Positions 10,601 through 17,889 of a DNA stretch of 64,000 nt are shown here, piece by piece. This stretch comes from Bradyrhizobium sp. CCBAU 51627. GTDB taxonomy: Bacteria; Pseudomonadota; Alphaproteobacteria; Rhizobiales; Xanthobacteraceae. Both the position numbers and the translations under genes were made by a program. Under the pieces are notes generated by a model. It did no database searches and was not told where the DNA came from. It was given only the letters and a program-made list of their open reading frames with translations. The DNA lies in the NCBI RefSeq assembly GCF_028128765.1, contig NZ_LBJG01000024.1, forward strand, positions 1,116,001 to 1,180,000, given 5' to 3'. Every line of letters starts with the position of its first letter. Position 1 is the first letter of the stretch.

Positions 10601-11048
10601 GAAGATGGCCTCGGAGAAGGTCGACGACGGCAGGTCCGTGGTGTGGGTGCCCGACCTCAATCTGCCGGTCGCGGACATGCTGCCTCCGAGCTATGTGCAA
10701 TCCGCGCCGGTGCGGCTGGAACTCTACGCCCGTGCGGCGCGCTGCGCCAGCGACGACGAACTCGAGGATCTCGAGGAGGAGACCTCGCGTCGCTTCGGAC
10801 CATTGCCGCAGGCGGCCCGCGATTTCTTTGCGGCTGCGCGACTGCGGCTGGATTGCAAGCGCAGAGGCATCATTCGTCTCGACGTCGGCCAAAGCGCGGT
10901 GGCTGCAACGTTCCTGCCGGGACGGTTGCGGAAATCCAAAGGGAAGTCGCTGCAACGCGACGGCGATCGCGTCGTCTATCACGCACCGCTGCGCCATGCC
11001 CCATTCGACCGGGTCGAGGAGCTGCTGGAGCTTCTGGACGAAGCGTGA
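7626..11048 (+). CDS. Mfd-like transcription-repair coupling translocase (diverged paralogue)
   Basis: Up to 1140 residues; the start is uncertain (ATGs at 7626, 7644 and 7677 or GTG at 7755 are all in frame). The first ~100 residues are a low-complexity Lys/Ser/Pro-rich stretch. Next comes a UvrB-homology-like region (SSSPLGMMALHLLAQW, VLVFPRLNTLPFDQLEPSRE), then an RNA-polymerase-interaction-like domain (VVVHLQRGICVLDGLQTV). The superfamily 2 motor has Walker A GDVGFGKTE, DEEQHFG, SATPIPRTL and the TRG-like HQLRGRVGRGG. The ordering matches Mfd, which removes stalled RNA polymerase and recruits UvrA. Many residues differ from canonical Mfd, so a second, specialised copy is likely; this is an inference. 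Confidence 0.82.
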   Translation: MCRMRFMGGACSCASSHMHVRGRINKSSAAQALTTAYDQKRIHVRHSRKVRPAAKNSPVKSSPKKRSLAKSSTKSPSSRRIPSKSPPKPSKSPQRAAISSSSPLGMMALHLLAQWKDSGRSGVVFLAENENRAERLGSVIHALDPSCEVLVFPRLNTLPFDQLEPSREIAGRRASVLRRLARSRQPIFLISTAEAVMERLPLPTNLLRLNTSLKVGGTFSEAELSVRLEELGYDLDDEPDYPGGALFHGQTFEIFPAGALGPFRVEHSARAIKRIVAFDPQEHDIIFETRELLVDPMSERTAMSGPRARRATLFDYCGKAKWIADAGAPVHADAWLSTIEEAAGRSDREREYLGRSDWKQAVRGMKVLPRSAPFQPTPEFSKLTSSRKALRAFVEDVRRAGSRLIFVAALEEDLRVMERMSGVKAERVGNWDEVESARQRDVALLADLDAGFVIPGKKPAVVLTASDVLGSRAHHPQPMARSWGAAFDHADVPEQGTVVVHLQRGICVLDGLQTVNTGGGAMREMVRLSFAGDDAVLVPLPDLALMWPYSTERGKLALDKADGSTWWARRGEAEQEIQAAGKVLARHISQRKRRKAAKLVPPGAPYEKFVARFPYFTTIDQAKAINDVLDDLASGHPMDRVICGDVGFGKTEVALRAAAAVVLSGKQVAIAVPTTVLARQHVATFRKRFAPLDIEVGSLSRATSAAELRETKEGLRSGRIKVVVGTQALTSKDVKFDDLGLVIIDEEQHFGAAEKAKLSGLAKNAHTLWMSATPIPRTLAAGLAGFRDLSVIASPPVHRLPVATKIAPLSDAAIASALLREQRRHGQSFLICPRIHDLEPMLARVQAVAPDLKIICLHGKLPADEIDERMMTFVEGKADVLLATNIVESGLDIPRANTIVVCWPENFGLAQLHQLRGRVGRGGIRAFAYLLTESASGQSEKRLAVLEEFSRPGAGFAISERDLDLRGAGDLFSEQQSGHVQVFGPVLYSHLLKMASEKVDDGRSVVWVPDLNLPVADMLPPSYVQSAPVRLELYARAARCASDDELEDLEEETSRRFGPLPQAARDFFAAARLRLDCKRRGIIRLDVGQSAVAATFLPGRLRKSKGKSLQRDGDRVVYHAPLRHAPFDRVEELLELLDEA

Positions 11049-11152
11049 TCGCGTCACGCAATCAGGCGTTATCGCCCGACCGATTCACATAGCCTAATGC
11101 GGAAAACACCTGGACAAGCCACAATTGTTCCGGGACCGGGGCTACGACGGCA

Positions 11153-11242
11153 ATGGATCGCGTCGAAAAAGTATTCGTCGGCACGGCGATCACGGGCTTT
11201 CTCATTATGCTCGGGGCGATCATATGGATGATGTTGAGCTAG
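11153..11242 (+). CDS. possible 29-residue single-span membrane peptide
   Basis: A short open frame, MDRVEKVFVGTAITGFLIML and nine more residues, ending at TAG 11240-11242. It has a charged N-terminus followed by a 20-residue hydrophobic span, as expected for a small inner-membrane protein. No clear ribosome binding site is visible. Its end overlaps the start of the next small frame by 19 bases. It may be real, but chance cannot be excluded. Confidence 0.35.
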   Translation: MDRVEKVFVGTAITGFLIMLGAIIWMMLS

Positions 11243-11343
11243 CGGGCAGGGCGGCCTCGGCCCTGCGTATCGGGCTGCCATTTCTCGCCATCTTCATCTG
11301 CATCGCCGTCGCCGCGTGGCTGACCTGGAGCAGGTTGCTCTAG
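11224..11343 (+). CDS. possible 39-residue single-span membrane protein
   Basis: ATG at 11224 opens MDDVELAGRAASALRIGLPF followed by a strongly hydrophobic span ending WLTWSRLL. The layout is an acidic head, one membrane segment and a short basic tail. It overlaps the preceding 29-residue frame, so the two could be translationally coupled. It faces the response regulator gene at 11377, which is on the other strand. Function is unknown. Confidence 0.4.
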   Translation: MDDVELAGRAASALRIGLPFLAIFICIAVAAWLTWSRLL

Positions 11344-11376
11344 GCAGGCCCGAAACCTTCGGGCAAACGAAGCGCG

Positions 11377-11778
11377 TCAAATCTGGCGTGGGCCGATCAG
11401 CCTGCCGAGCCCGCGGATCATGGCCGCAACGTCGATCGGCTTTTCCCAGAGCAAGACGTCCTGGAATTCAGGTGCGATGCTGACCGGGTCATAGCCCGTC
11501 GTGAACACGAACGGCACATGGCGCGCCCTGAGCTCCTGCGCAATGGGAAACACCATTTCGCTGCGAAGGTTCACGTCGAGCACGGCGCCGTCGAGCACCG
11601 AGCCGTCATGGAGGATGCGCAGCGCGTCCTCGACTTCACCGACCGGTCCGGCAACATCGGCGCCAACCGATCGCAGCACGCGGCTGATGTCGTCAGCGAG
11701 GAAATATTCATCCTCGACGACGAGAACCCGGCGTCCGGACAGAGGCGCACGCTCACGTGACAACGTTTCCGATATCAC
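11377..11778 (-). CDS. single-domain response regulator (receiver only)
   Basis: 133 residues. A GTG at 11778 is preferred as the start because GGAGGA lies six bases before it and the receiver fold starts soon after (RRVLVVEDEYFLADDISRVL). The acidic pocket (EDE), the phospho-acceptor aspartate in GAVLDVNL, the Thr in FVFTTGY and the Lys in WEKPID are all present. There is no output domain. It is divergent from the cheB-like gene and probably receives phosphate from an HWE-type kinase, such as the hybrid kinase encoded at 13336; that pairing is inferred from neighbourhood. Confidence 0.87.
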   Translation of the reverse strand: MISETLSRERAPLSGRRVLVVEDEYFLADDISRVLRSVGADVAGPVGEVEDALRILHDGSVLDGAVLDVNLRSEMVFPIAQELRARHVPFVFTTGYDPVSIAPEFQDVLLWEKPIDVAAMIRGLGRLIGPRQI

Positions 11779-11866
11779 CCTGTCTCCTCCAGCGGCCGAA
11801 AAGCATAGGAACAATACGGCGAAGGGCCGCCTTGGTACAAACGAAGCATGCAATGGTGGGTTCCCC

Positions 11867-12874
11867 ATGAGCAACCGCGATATCATTGTGATCGGGGGCT
11901 CCGCCGGCGCCACTGCGCCGCTGAAGCATATACTGGCCGCGCTTCCGCTCGATTTGCCGGCCGCCATCTTCATCGTCCTGCACATTCCGGCTCAGGGCAT
12001 CGGTATCCTGTCGACGGTGGCCGCGGCCGCTGGAAGGCTTCCGGTGCATCAGGCGGTCGACGGCATGGCCTTCGAGCGCGGTCATGTCTATCTGGCGGCT
12101 CCGGACCATCATCTTCTGCTGTCGGGAAATCACATTCAGCTCGGCCGCGGCCCGCGCGAGAACATGGTTCGGCCGGCCATCGACGCCCTGTTCCGGTCGG
12201 CTGCGGTGCATCACGGTCCCCGCGTCATCGGGATCGTCCTGAGCGGTCTGCTGTCCGATGGCGCCGCCGGGCTCCATGCCATCAAGCGCTGTGGCGGAAT
12301 GGCACTGGTCCAGGACCCTGCTGACGCGATTTCGCCGGAGATGCCGCGGCGCGCCCTGGGAGCGACGATCCCCGATCTCTGCGTCCCGGCCCCAAGGCTC
12401 GGCGACGTGCTGTCCGATCTCGCGCAGGAGGCGCCGGGGACCGCGCTGCCGGTCGCCCCCGATATCCGCCTGGAAGTCGAAATCGCAGCCGGCGAAAGGA
12501 TCGGATCGGCCAGCCTTGCCACGATCGCAGATCCCGCGGCTCTGACTTGTCCCAGTTGCGGCGGGGTGCTGTCCGCGGTGAAACGTGGTCAGCCCATGCG
12601 GTTTCGCTGTCAGGTCGGTCATGCCTATACCGCCGACGCGCTCGCCAAGGAGCAGGAAGGGCAAGTCGATGAGGCTCTGCGGGTGGCGCTGCGGATCATC
12701 GAAGAGCGCGCCGAGCTGGTGCAGCGCATGGCGGATGACGGACGACGGAGCGGCCGGCCTGCGGTCGCCGAAATGTACGACAAGCGCGCTGCCGAATATC
12801 ACGAATATGCGGATATGATCCGGCGCGTCGTGCTACAATCCTTCGATCCGGCGATCCGCCCGCGCGAGGCGTAA
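11867..12874 (+). CDS. CheB-type methylesterase domain protein with zinc-ribbon-like tail
   Basis: 335 residues from ATG at 11867. The catalytic triad of CheB methylesterases is visible: S12 in VIGGSAGATAP, H39 in VLHIPAQG and D131 in SGLLSDGAAGL. There is no receiver domain. The C-terminal part has CPSC (about 216), then FRCQVGH, a CxxC...C..H arrangement that may bind zinc, followed by a helical tail. Stand-alone CheB proteins like this occur in non-chemotaxis signalling operons. It lies 13 bases before the coiled-coil protein gene and upstream of the CheB/CheR hybrid kinase, so it may act in the same pathway. Confidence 0.86.
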   Translation: MSNRDIIVIGGSAGATAPLKHILAALPLDLPAAIFIVLHIPAQGIGILSTVAAAAGRLPVHQAVDGMAFERGHVYLAAPDHHLLLSGNHIQLGRGPRENMVRPAIDALFRSAAVHHGPRVIGIVLSGLLSDGAAGLHAIKRCGGMALVQDPADAISPEMPRRALGATIPDLCVPAPRLGDVLSDLAQEAPGTALPVAPDIRLEVEIAAGERIGSASLATIADPAALTCPSCGGVLSAVKRGQPMRFRCQVGHAYTADALAKEQEGQVDEALRVALRIIEERAELVQRMADDGRRSGRPAVAEMYDKRAAEYHEYADMIRRVVLQSFDPAIRPREA

Positions 12875-12887
12875 GTAGGCGCTCAAC

Positions 12888-13169
12888 ATGGCCATCTCCC
12901 TTGCCGAGCGGACCGAGCAGCTGCACGCCGAGCAGCGCCTTCTGGTGAAGGCCGATGCCGATATCGACGAGGGCTGGCGGCGGATTCACGATCAGGAAGA
13001 CCGGGTGCGCGAGCTTCGGGCTTCTGGACATGACGCGCGCCAGGCGGAGAGGCTGGTGGACCTGCTTCGGCAGACGCTGGTGGAATGGGAGCGGCATCGC
13101 ACCCTGATCGCCGAGCGCGTCAACTACCTTCGGCAAGAGGTCGATTCGACGCCGCCCGCGGCGTCCTGA
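12888..13169 (+). CDS. small coiled-coil protein of unknown function
   Basis: 93 residues, rich in Glu, Arg, Leu and Ala with heptad-like spacing throughout (LAERTEQLHAEQRLL, RHRTLIAERVNYLRQEV). A single long helix or helical hairpin is likely. It starts 13 bases after the stand-alone CheB gene and precedes the CheB/CheR hybrid kinase on the same strand, so it is probably part of that signalling operon. It has no signal peptide or membrane span. No family recognised. Confidence 0.7.
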   Translation: MAISLAERTEQLHAEQRLLVKADADIDEGWRRIHDQEDRVRELRASGHDARQAERLVDLLRQTLVEWERHRTLIAERVNYLRQEVDSTPPAAS

Positions 13170-13335
13170 CGCCCGTCTGTCCGGGGAGCCGGTCAGCTTC
13201 CCGTCATCTCATGGACTCATCTGCAGGCGGAACACGGAGCCATTTCCGCCATTTAGCTGTTGGGATAGCCTGGTTTTCTGCTATCTGCAGACGGCTGCAT
13301 TCCAGGGATTCCGGACAACGAGAGTAACGGCCATT

Positions 13336-16300
13336 ATGGATGAAGTCGCCAACGCGCCGGGAGATGGGGAGCGTCAGGCCAGGGCGCCGTTGATCATCGG
13401 GGTGGGTGCTTCTGCCGGCGCCGTCGACAGCATCGAGCGCTTCTTCGGCAAGCTTGCTCTTGGCAACGACCAGACGCTCGTGCTGGTGCTTCAGCACCGC
13501 GAGGCGCTTGCGGACGAGCGGCTCAGGGCCCTCATTCGGCGCGCCGAGGGAGCCCGCCTTTCCGAGCCCGGCGACGGGGCGGCGATCGAAGGCGGGACCA
13601 TCTACCTCAGCCCGAGGGCGATGATCACCACGATCCAGGGCGGTCGTTTCGCAGTGCGCAAGGCGGAGCAGGGGCCCGGCGAGCGGGCAACCATCGACAG
13701 CTTCCTGGTCTCGCTCGCGGAAGAGCGCGCCGAGCAATCCATTGGCGTGTTGCTGAACGGGACCGACGGCGATGGGACGCTGGGCGCGGCGACGCTGAAG
13801 GACCATGGCGGCCTCGCGATCGCCGAGAAAATCGACGGCGACGAGTCCGAGCATCTCGCCGACAGCAGCAAGCCGGCCGCCATCGCCGACTATGTGCTGG
13901 CGCCCGAGGAGATCCCCGAACATATCCAGGTCTATGCGCGCCATCTGCGGCGCCTGGAGGAGAAGCAGGGTTTTGACGAGGTGCTGGCGGCCGCCGCCAC
14001 ATCGCTGTCGCGCATCGCCGACATCCTGCGCAACAAGACCGGCAACGATTTCCGCGGCTACAAGCAGAACACGTTTCTGCGCCGCGTTCAGCGCCGCATG
14101 CAGGTGGTGCAGATCGAGGAGATCGCGTCCTATGTCGACTTCCTCCGAAACGACAAGGACGAGGCCCAGCACCTCTTCAACGATCTCCTGATCGGCGTCA
14201 CCGAGTTCTTTCGCGACAAGCGCGAGTTCGAGGTGCTCGAGAGCCAGATCATTCCGAAGATCTTCGAGAACAAGGGAGCGGGACAGCAGGTTCGCGTCTG
14301 GGCGCTCGGCTGCGCCACGGGCGAGGAAGCCTATTCGATCGGCATCCTGCTGCGGGAGCATATGGCGAGGCTGGATTCCGCCCCGCAGGTCCAGATCTTC
14401 GCGACCGACATCGATGGCCGCGCGCTTGCGGCCGCGCGCGTCGGCCGTTACCGCACCAACATCGAGCAGGACATGACCGCCGAGCGCCTGGCGCGCTGGT
14501 TCGTACGTGAAGGCGATACCTATTGCGTGGTCAAGGAACTCAGGGAGATGTGCATCTTCTCCCAGCACAACGTGATCAAGGACGCCCCGTTCTCGAAGCT
14601 CGACCTGGTCTCCTGCCGCAATCTGCTGATCTATCTGAACGCCGAGCTGCAGAACCGCGTCATCCCGCTGTTTCATTTTGCGCTGCTGCCGGACCGGTTT
14701 CTGTTTCTCGGCAATTCCGAGAACGTGACGCGGCATCCCAAGCTGTTTGCGCCGGTCGATCGCCGCGCCCGCATCTTCAAGAAACTGGATACGGGCACGC
14801 GGCTGCCGCCGGAATTCCCGATCTCGACCGCGGCGGGCCGCGTTCCGGTCGAGCTGCCGCCGGTTCGTTCGTTCGGGCCCGATGTCGGGTTGGAGCGCCG
14901 CGCCCAGCGGATCGCCGAGCGCTATGCCCCGGCCTATGTGATCACGGACGACAACTTCCACATCCTGCATTTTTCCGGGCGCACCGGCCGCTATATCGAG
15001 CCGACGGCGGGGGCAGCTTCGCTCGACCTGCTTCAGCTCGTGCACCGCGACCTCCGGCTGGAATTGCGCACGGCGCTCAGCCGCGCGGCCGAGACCGGCG
15101 GATCCGCGCATGCCGAGCAGGTCCAGCTCGGCGTCAACGGCCATCGGGTGCTCGTCGACATCACCGTAGAGCCGATCCAGGAGGGTGCGGACGGCCACCG
15201 CAATTTCGTCGTCCTGTTCAAGGACGGTCCCGCGCGCGGGCCGCAAGAAAGCGACAGCAATCCAGGCAGCCTGGTGCGAACCGAGCATGTCGAGCGGCTC
15301 GAAAGCGATTTGCGCGCGACCCGCGAGCGCCTCCAGGCAACCATCGAGGAGCTGGAAAGCACCAACGAGGAGCTGAAATCCTCGAACGAGGAGTACCAGT
15401 CCCTCAACGAAGAGCTGCAATCGGCCAATGAGGAGCTGGAGACCTCGCGCGAGGAGTTGCAGTCGGTCAACGAGGAGCTGACCACCGTCAATGGCGAGCT
15501 GGCGCATCGCGTTCAGGAGCTGACGCGCGCCACCAGCGACCTGAAGAATTTCCTTGAAAGCACGCAGATCGCGACCGTCTTCCTGGACAACGATCTGCGC
15601 GTGATGAACTTCACGCCGGCGATCACCCAGATCCTGCATCTGGTCGAGACCGATACCGGGCGCCCGATCGCGCACATCAAGGCGCGCATCCCGATCGAGG
15701 AGCTCTATGACGATGTCCGCCGCGTGTTGCGCACGCTTGCCAGCGCCGAGCGCGAGCTGACCGCGCCGGACAGCGGCACGCGCTACATCGTCCGCATCCT
15801 GCCGTATCGCAGCATCGACAATTTCATCGCCGGCGTGGTCATCACCTTCGTCGACGTCACCGCGATCACGCGCGCCGAGGAACGGCAGCGGCTTCTGCTG
15901 GCCGAGCTTCAGCACCGCGTGCGCAACACGCTGGGCGTGGTGCGCTCGATCGCCCGCCGCTCGGCCGAGACGAGCTCCACGGTCGAGGACTATTCGGCCC
16001 ATCTCGACGGTCGCCTGAACGCCTTTGCACGTACCCAGGCGCTGGTGACGCGCGATCCCGAAGGCGGCGTCGATCTCGAATATCTCGTCGTCGAGGAGCT
16101 GCTCGCCTACAACGCCCGCGAGGGCGAGCAGATGCGCGTGTCCGGCCCCGCGGTCCGCTTCCAGCCCAAGGCCGCCGAGACCTTCGCGCTGGCGATCCAC
16201 GAACTCGCGACCAACGCGCTCAAATACGGGGCGCTTGGACACCCGTCGGGCCGCCTCGAAATCTCGTGGCACATCGACGAAGGCTCCGATCAGCCGCAAT

Positions 16301-16491
16301 TGCTGTTCGACTGGCGCGAGCGAGGCGGACCGCCCGTCGTGCAGCCGGCGCGGAAAGGTTTTGGCTCGGAGCTTTTGGAACGTACCCTGGCGTTTGATCT
16401 CAAGGGGCACACCACGATGTCCTTCGACCCCTCGGGGTTTCAGTGCCAGATTGCAATTCCACTCACCAAGCGAACCTTTCATACGCCTTAG
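13336..16491 (+). CDS. CheB-CheR-PAS-HWE histidine kinase hybrid
   Basis: 1051 residues. CheB-like domain first (about 17-205) with S26 in GVGASAGA, H54 in LQHREA and D146 in GTDGDGTLG. The CheR methyltransferase follows (about 215-485): SAM-binding WALGCATGEEAYSIG, FATDIDGRAL and SCRNLLIYLN. A long coiled coil near 655-740 is built from repeated NEEL units. A PAS domain leads into an HWE kinase: phospho-acceptor H860 in AELQHRVRNTLG, N960 in HELATNALKYG, and the family's WxE motif in DWRERGGP. It likely senses a cytoplasmic cue and phosphorylates single-domain regulators. No membrane span is seen. Confidence 0.92.
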   Translation: MDEVANAPGDGERQARAPLIIGVGASAGAVDSIERFFGKLALGNDQTLVLVLQHREALADERLRALIRRAEGARLSEPGDGAAIEGGTIYLSPRAMITTIQGGRFAVRKAEQGPGERATIDSFLVSLAEERAEQSIGVLLNGTDGDGTLGAATLKDHGGLAIAEKIDGDESEHLADSSKPAAIADYVLAPEEIPEHIQVYARHLRRLEEKQGFDEVLAAAATSLSRIADILRNKTGNDFRGYKQNTFLRRVQRRMQVVQIEEIASYVDFLRNDKDEAQHLFNDLLIGVTEFFRDKREFEVLESQIIPKIFENKGAGQQVRVWALGCATGEEAYSIGILLREHMARLDSAPQVQIFATDIDGRALAAARVGRYRTNIEQDMTAERLARWFVREGDTYCVVKELREMCIFSQHNVIKDAPFSKLDLVSCRNLLIYLNAELQNRVIPLFHFALLPDRFLFLGNSENVTRHPKLFAPVDRRARIFKKLDTGTRLPPEFPISTAAGRVPVELPPVRSFGPDVGLERRAQRIAERYAPAYVITDDNFHILHFSGRTGRYIEPTAGAASLDLLQLVHRDLRLELRTALSRAAETGGSAHAEQVQLGVNGHRVLVDITVEPIQEGADGHRNFVVLFKDGPARGPQESDSNPGSLVRTEHVERLESDLRATRERLQATIEELESTNEELKSSNEEYQSLNEELQSANEELETSREELQSVNEELTTVNGELAHRVQELTRATSDLKNFLESTQIATVFLDNDLRVMNFTPAITQILHLVETDTGRPIAHIKARIPIEELYDDVRRVLRTLASAERELTAPDSGTRYIVRILPYRSIDNFIAGVVITFVDVTAITRAEERQRLLLAELQHRVRNTLGVVRSIARRSAETSSTVEDYSAHLDGRLNAFARTQALVTRDPEGGVDLEYLVVEELLAYNAREGEQMRVSGPAVRFQPKAAETFALAIHELATNALKYGALGHPSGRLEISWHIDEGSDQPQLLFDWRERGGPPVVQPARKGFGSELLERTLAFDLKGHTTMSFDPSGFQCQIAIPLTKRTFHTP

Positions 16492-16502
16492 ATGGACGGC
16501 TG

Positions 16503-17249
16503 ATGCGCTCCCACGGCAACGAAGGAGGTCTGGCTCACGCGGTCATTCGTCGCTTCAATGTGTTGCGGCCTTTGTCCGAGGATGCAGCTGCGGCGCTCGA
16601 GCAGACCATTCTCGAGGCCCTGTTTCGCGCCGGTCCGGGGGAAGATCTGACCGTGGAAGGCGATCCGATCGACAGTGTCCGGATCGTGCTCTCGGGCTGG
16701 CTGTTCCGGCACAAGACGCTCGAGGATGGCCGGCGGCAGATCGTCAACTTCATCCTGCCCGGCGAGACCTGTGACGCCTACGCCTATCTCCTGCCCGCCA
16801 TCGACCATTCGATCACGACGGCAACGCCGGTTGCGTACGCCGAAATCAAGCGCCCCCGTTTCGAAAAGCTCATCGAAAGTGAGCGCACGCTGGCCGAAGC
16901 GTTCCTGTGCGAGACGGCGCTGAATAACGCAATTCAACGCGAATGGGCCATCAACCTGGGGCGGCGCGCCGCCCTGGAGAAGGTCGCTCACCTGTTCTGC
17001 GAGATTTACGAGCGGCTTCGCCCGGTCGGTCTGGTCGACGGAAATTCGTGCAATTTTCCGGTGACGCAGATGGATCTGGCCGACGCCACGGGACTTTCCG
17101 TCGTCCACCTCAACCGCACGATCCAGGAACTCCGGGCCGCCGGGCTGATCACGCTGCGGGAGCGGATGCTCACGATCCTGGATCTGGATGCGCTCAAGAG
17201 CGCGGCGCTGTTTTCACCCGGATATCTGCAACTGTACCGGCGCGGCTGA
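16503..17249 (+). CDS. Crp/Fnr family transcriptional regulator
   Basis: 248 residues from ATG at 16503, 11 bases after the hybrid kinase. The N-terminal half is a cyclic-nucleotide-binding-like beta barrel (RIVLSGWLFRHKTLEDGRRQ, FILPGETCD). The C-terminal winged helix-turn-helix is seen as VTQMDLADATGLSVVHLNRT. It lacks the cysteines of oxygen-sensing Fnr and the recognition-helix RETVGR-like motif of classical Crp. Proteins of this subtype are common next to HWE kinase genes in Bradyrhizobium. It probably senses an unknown ligand or stress and is likely co-transcribed with the kinase. Confidence 0.88.
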   Translation: MRSHGNEGGLAHAVIRRFNVLRPLSEDAAAALEQTILEALFRAGPGEDLTVEGDPIDSVRIVLSGWLFRHKTLEDGRRQIVNFILPGETCDAYAYLLPAIDHSITTATPVAYAEIKRPRFEKLIESERTLAEAFLCETALNNAIQREWAINLGRRAALEKVAHLFCEIYERLRPVGLVDGNSCNFPVTQMDLADATGLSVVHLNRTIQELRAAGLITLRERMLTILDLDALKSAALFSPGYLQLYRRG

Positions 17250-17353
17250 TCGGCGGGCAGCGGCCTTGCTGTCATCCCCGCGCCCCCGTACAAAAATCCG
17301 CGTTGTTAACCTATGGAAATGCCGGAACTTACTTCGTGCCTGAAGCTACAAAC

Positions 17354-17416
17354 CTTGCCGGTTCGCTTGCAGCCGGCAAGACCAGGGCTCCGGCGCAAGA
17401 CCTCCCCGCCGGAGCC
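17354..17416. promoter_or_regulatory. two tandem perfect hairpins in a 5' leader
   Basis: Hairpin one: CTTGCCGG (17354-17361) with CCGGCAAG (17373-17380), 11-base loop. Hairpin two: GGCTCCGGC (17386-17394) with GCCGGAGCC (17408-17416), 13-base loop. They end 33 bases before the ATG at 17450. They could form a leader that controls the small downstream gene, or terminate transcription from the Crp/Fnr gene; the second stem is followed only by AGCTCTTTC, which is a weak T-tract. Confidence 0.5.
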
Positions 17417-17449
17417 AGCTCTTTCGACCACAAGTCTCGCAGGTATCTG

Positions 17450-17659
17450 ATGACGGCCAAACGTAATCGAAGGAAACAGACGCAATCGCTCCAGGAGCGA
17501 CTGATGGCATTCGCAGACATTGCCAGGGAGCGCGCCCGCGGGATGCCGCCCGGCAAGGAGCGCGAGAGCCTGCTGAGGCGCGCCAAGCAGAACGAGGTGG
17601 CTTCCAACCTGACCGATTTGCTGAGTGCGCCAGGCAACAGACGGCATGGAGGGTCATGA
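17450..17659 (+). CDS. small basic protein of unknown function
   Basis: 69 residues, MTAKRNRRKQTQSLQERLMA then a helical stretch and a Gly/Arg-rich end. Basic, soluble and short. Its stop overlaps the next start (ATGA at 17656-17659), so the two genes are translationally coupled. Proteins of this sort are recalled from Bradyrhizobium and relatives as conserved hypotheticals. Two tandem hairpins precede the start. No function assigned. Confidence 0.65.
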   Translation: MTAKRNRRKQTQSLQERLMAFADIARERARGMPPGKERESLLRRAKQNEVASNLTDLLSAPGNRRHGGS

Positions 17660-17871
17660 TGCAATCCGTCAAACACTACCGCGCCTTCCAGATCGATCCG
17701 GACGGCCATGTGTTCGGTTGCATCAATCTCGTTTGCGGCGACGACGAGGATGCCAAGCGCCAGGCCGCGGCGCTCGTGCTGGTCCACCGCATCGAGCTGT
17801 GGCGTCTGGACAAACGGATCGCGCGGTTCGACCGGCCCTCCGAGTTCAGCCCGCCGCCGGCCCTCAGCTAG
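17656..17871 (+). CDS. small conserved hypothetical protein
   Basis: 71 residues beginning MMQSVKHYRAFQIDPDGHVF. The central part (GCINLVCGDDEDAKRQAAAL, then VHRIELWRLDKRIARFDRP) reads as a small alpha/beta protein of a kind recalled from many Bradyrhizobium genomes. It overlaps the preceding gene by four bases and must be in the same transcript. It converges with the SDR gene at 17890. Function unknown. Confidence 0.7.
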   Translation: MMQSVKHYRAFQIDPDGHVFGCINLVCGDDEDAKRQAAALVLVHRIELWRLDKRIARFDRPSEFSPPPALS

Positions 17872-17889
17872 AGCGTTTTCGGCCCGAGC

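Noticed and set aside
8781..11057. 758-residue frame antisense to the Mfd-like gene
   Set aside because: The plus-strand frame has all helicase motifs. The minus frame is a compositional artefact.
13204..16482. Long open frame (about 1092 residues) on the minus strand
   Set aside because: It mirrors the hybrid kinase gene. The composition is that of a high-GC shadow and no motif is seen.
16503..17249. This Crp/Fnr protein as the factor binding the TGTGA-N6-TCACA sites
   Set aside because: Its recognition helix lacks the residues that read TGTGA in CRP, and it is part of a kinase island far away. The pairing has no support.
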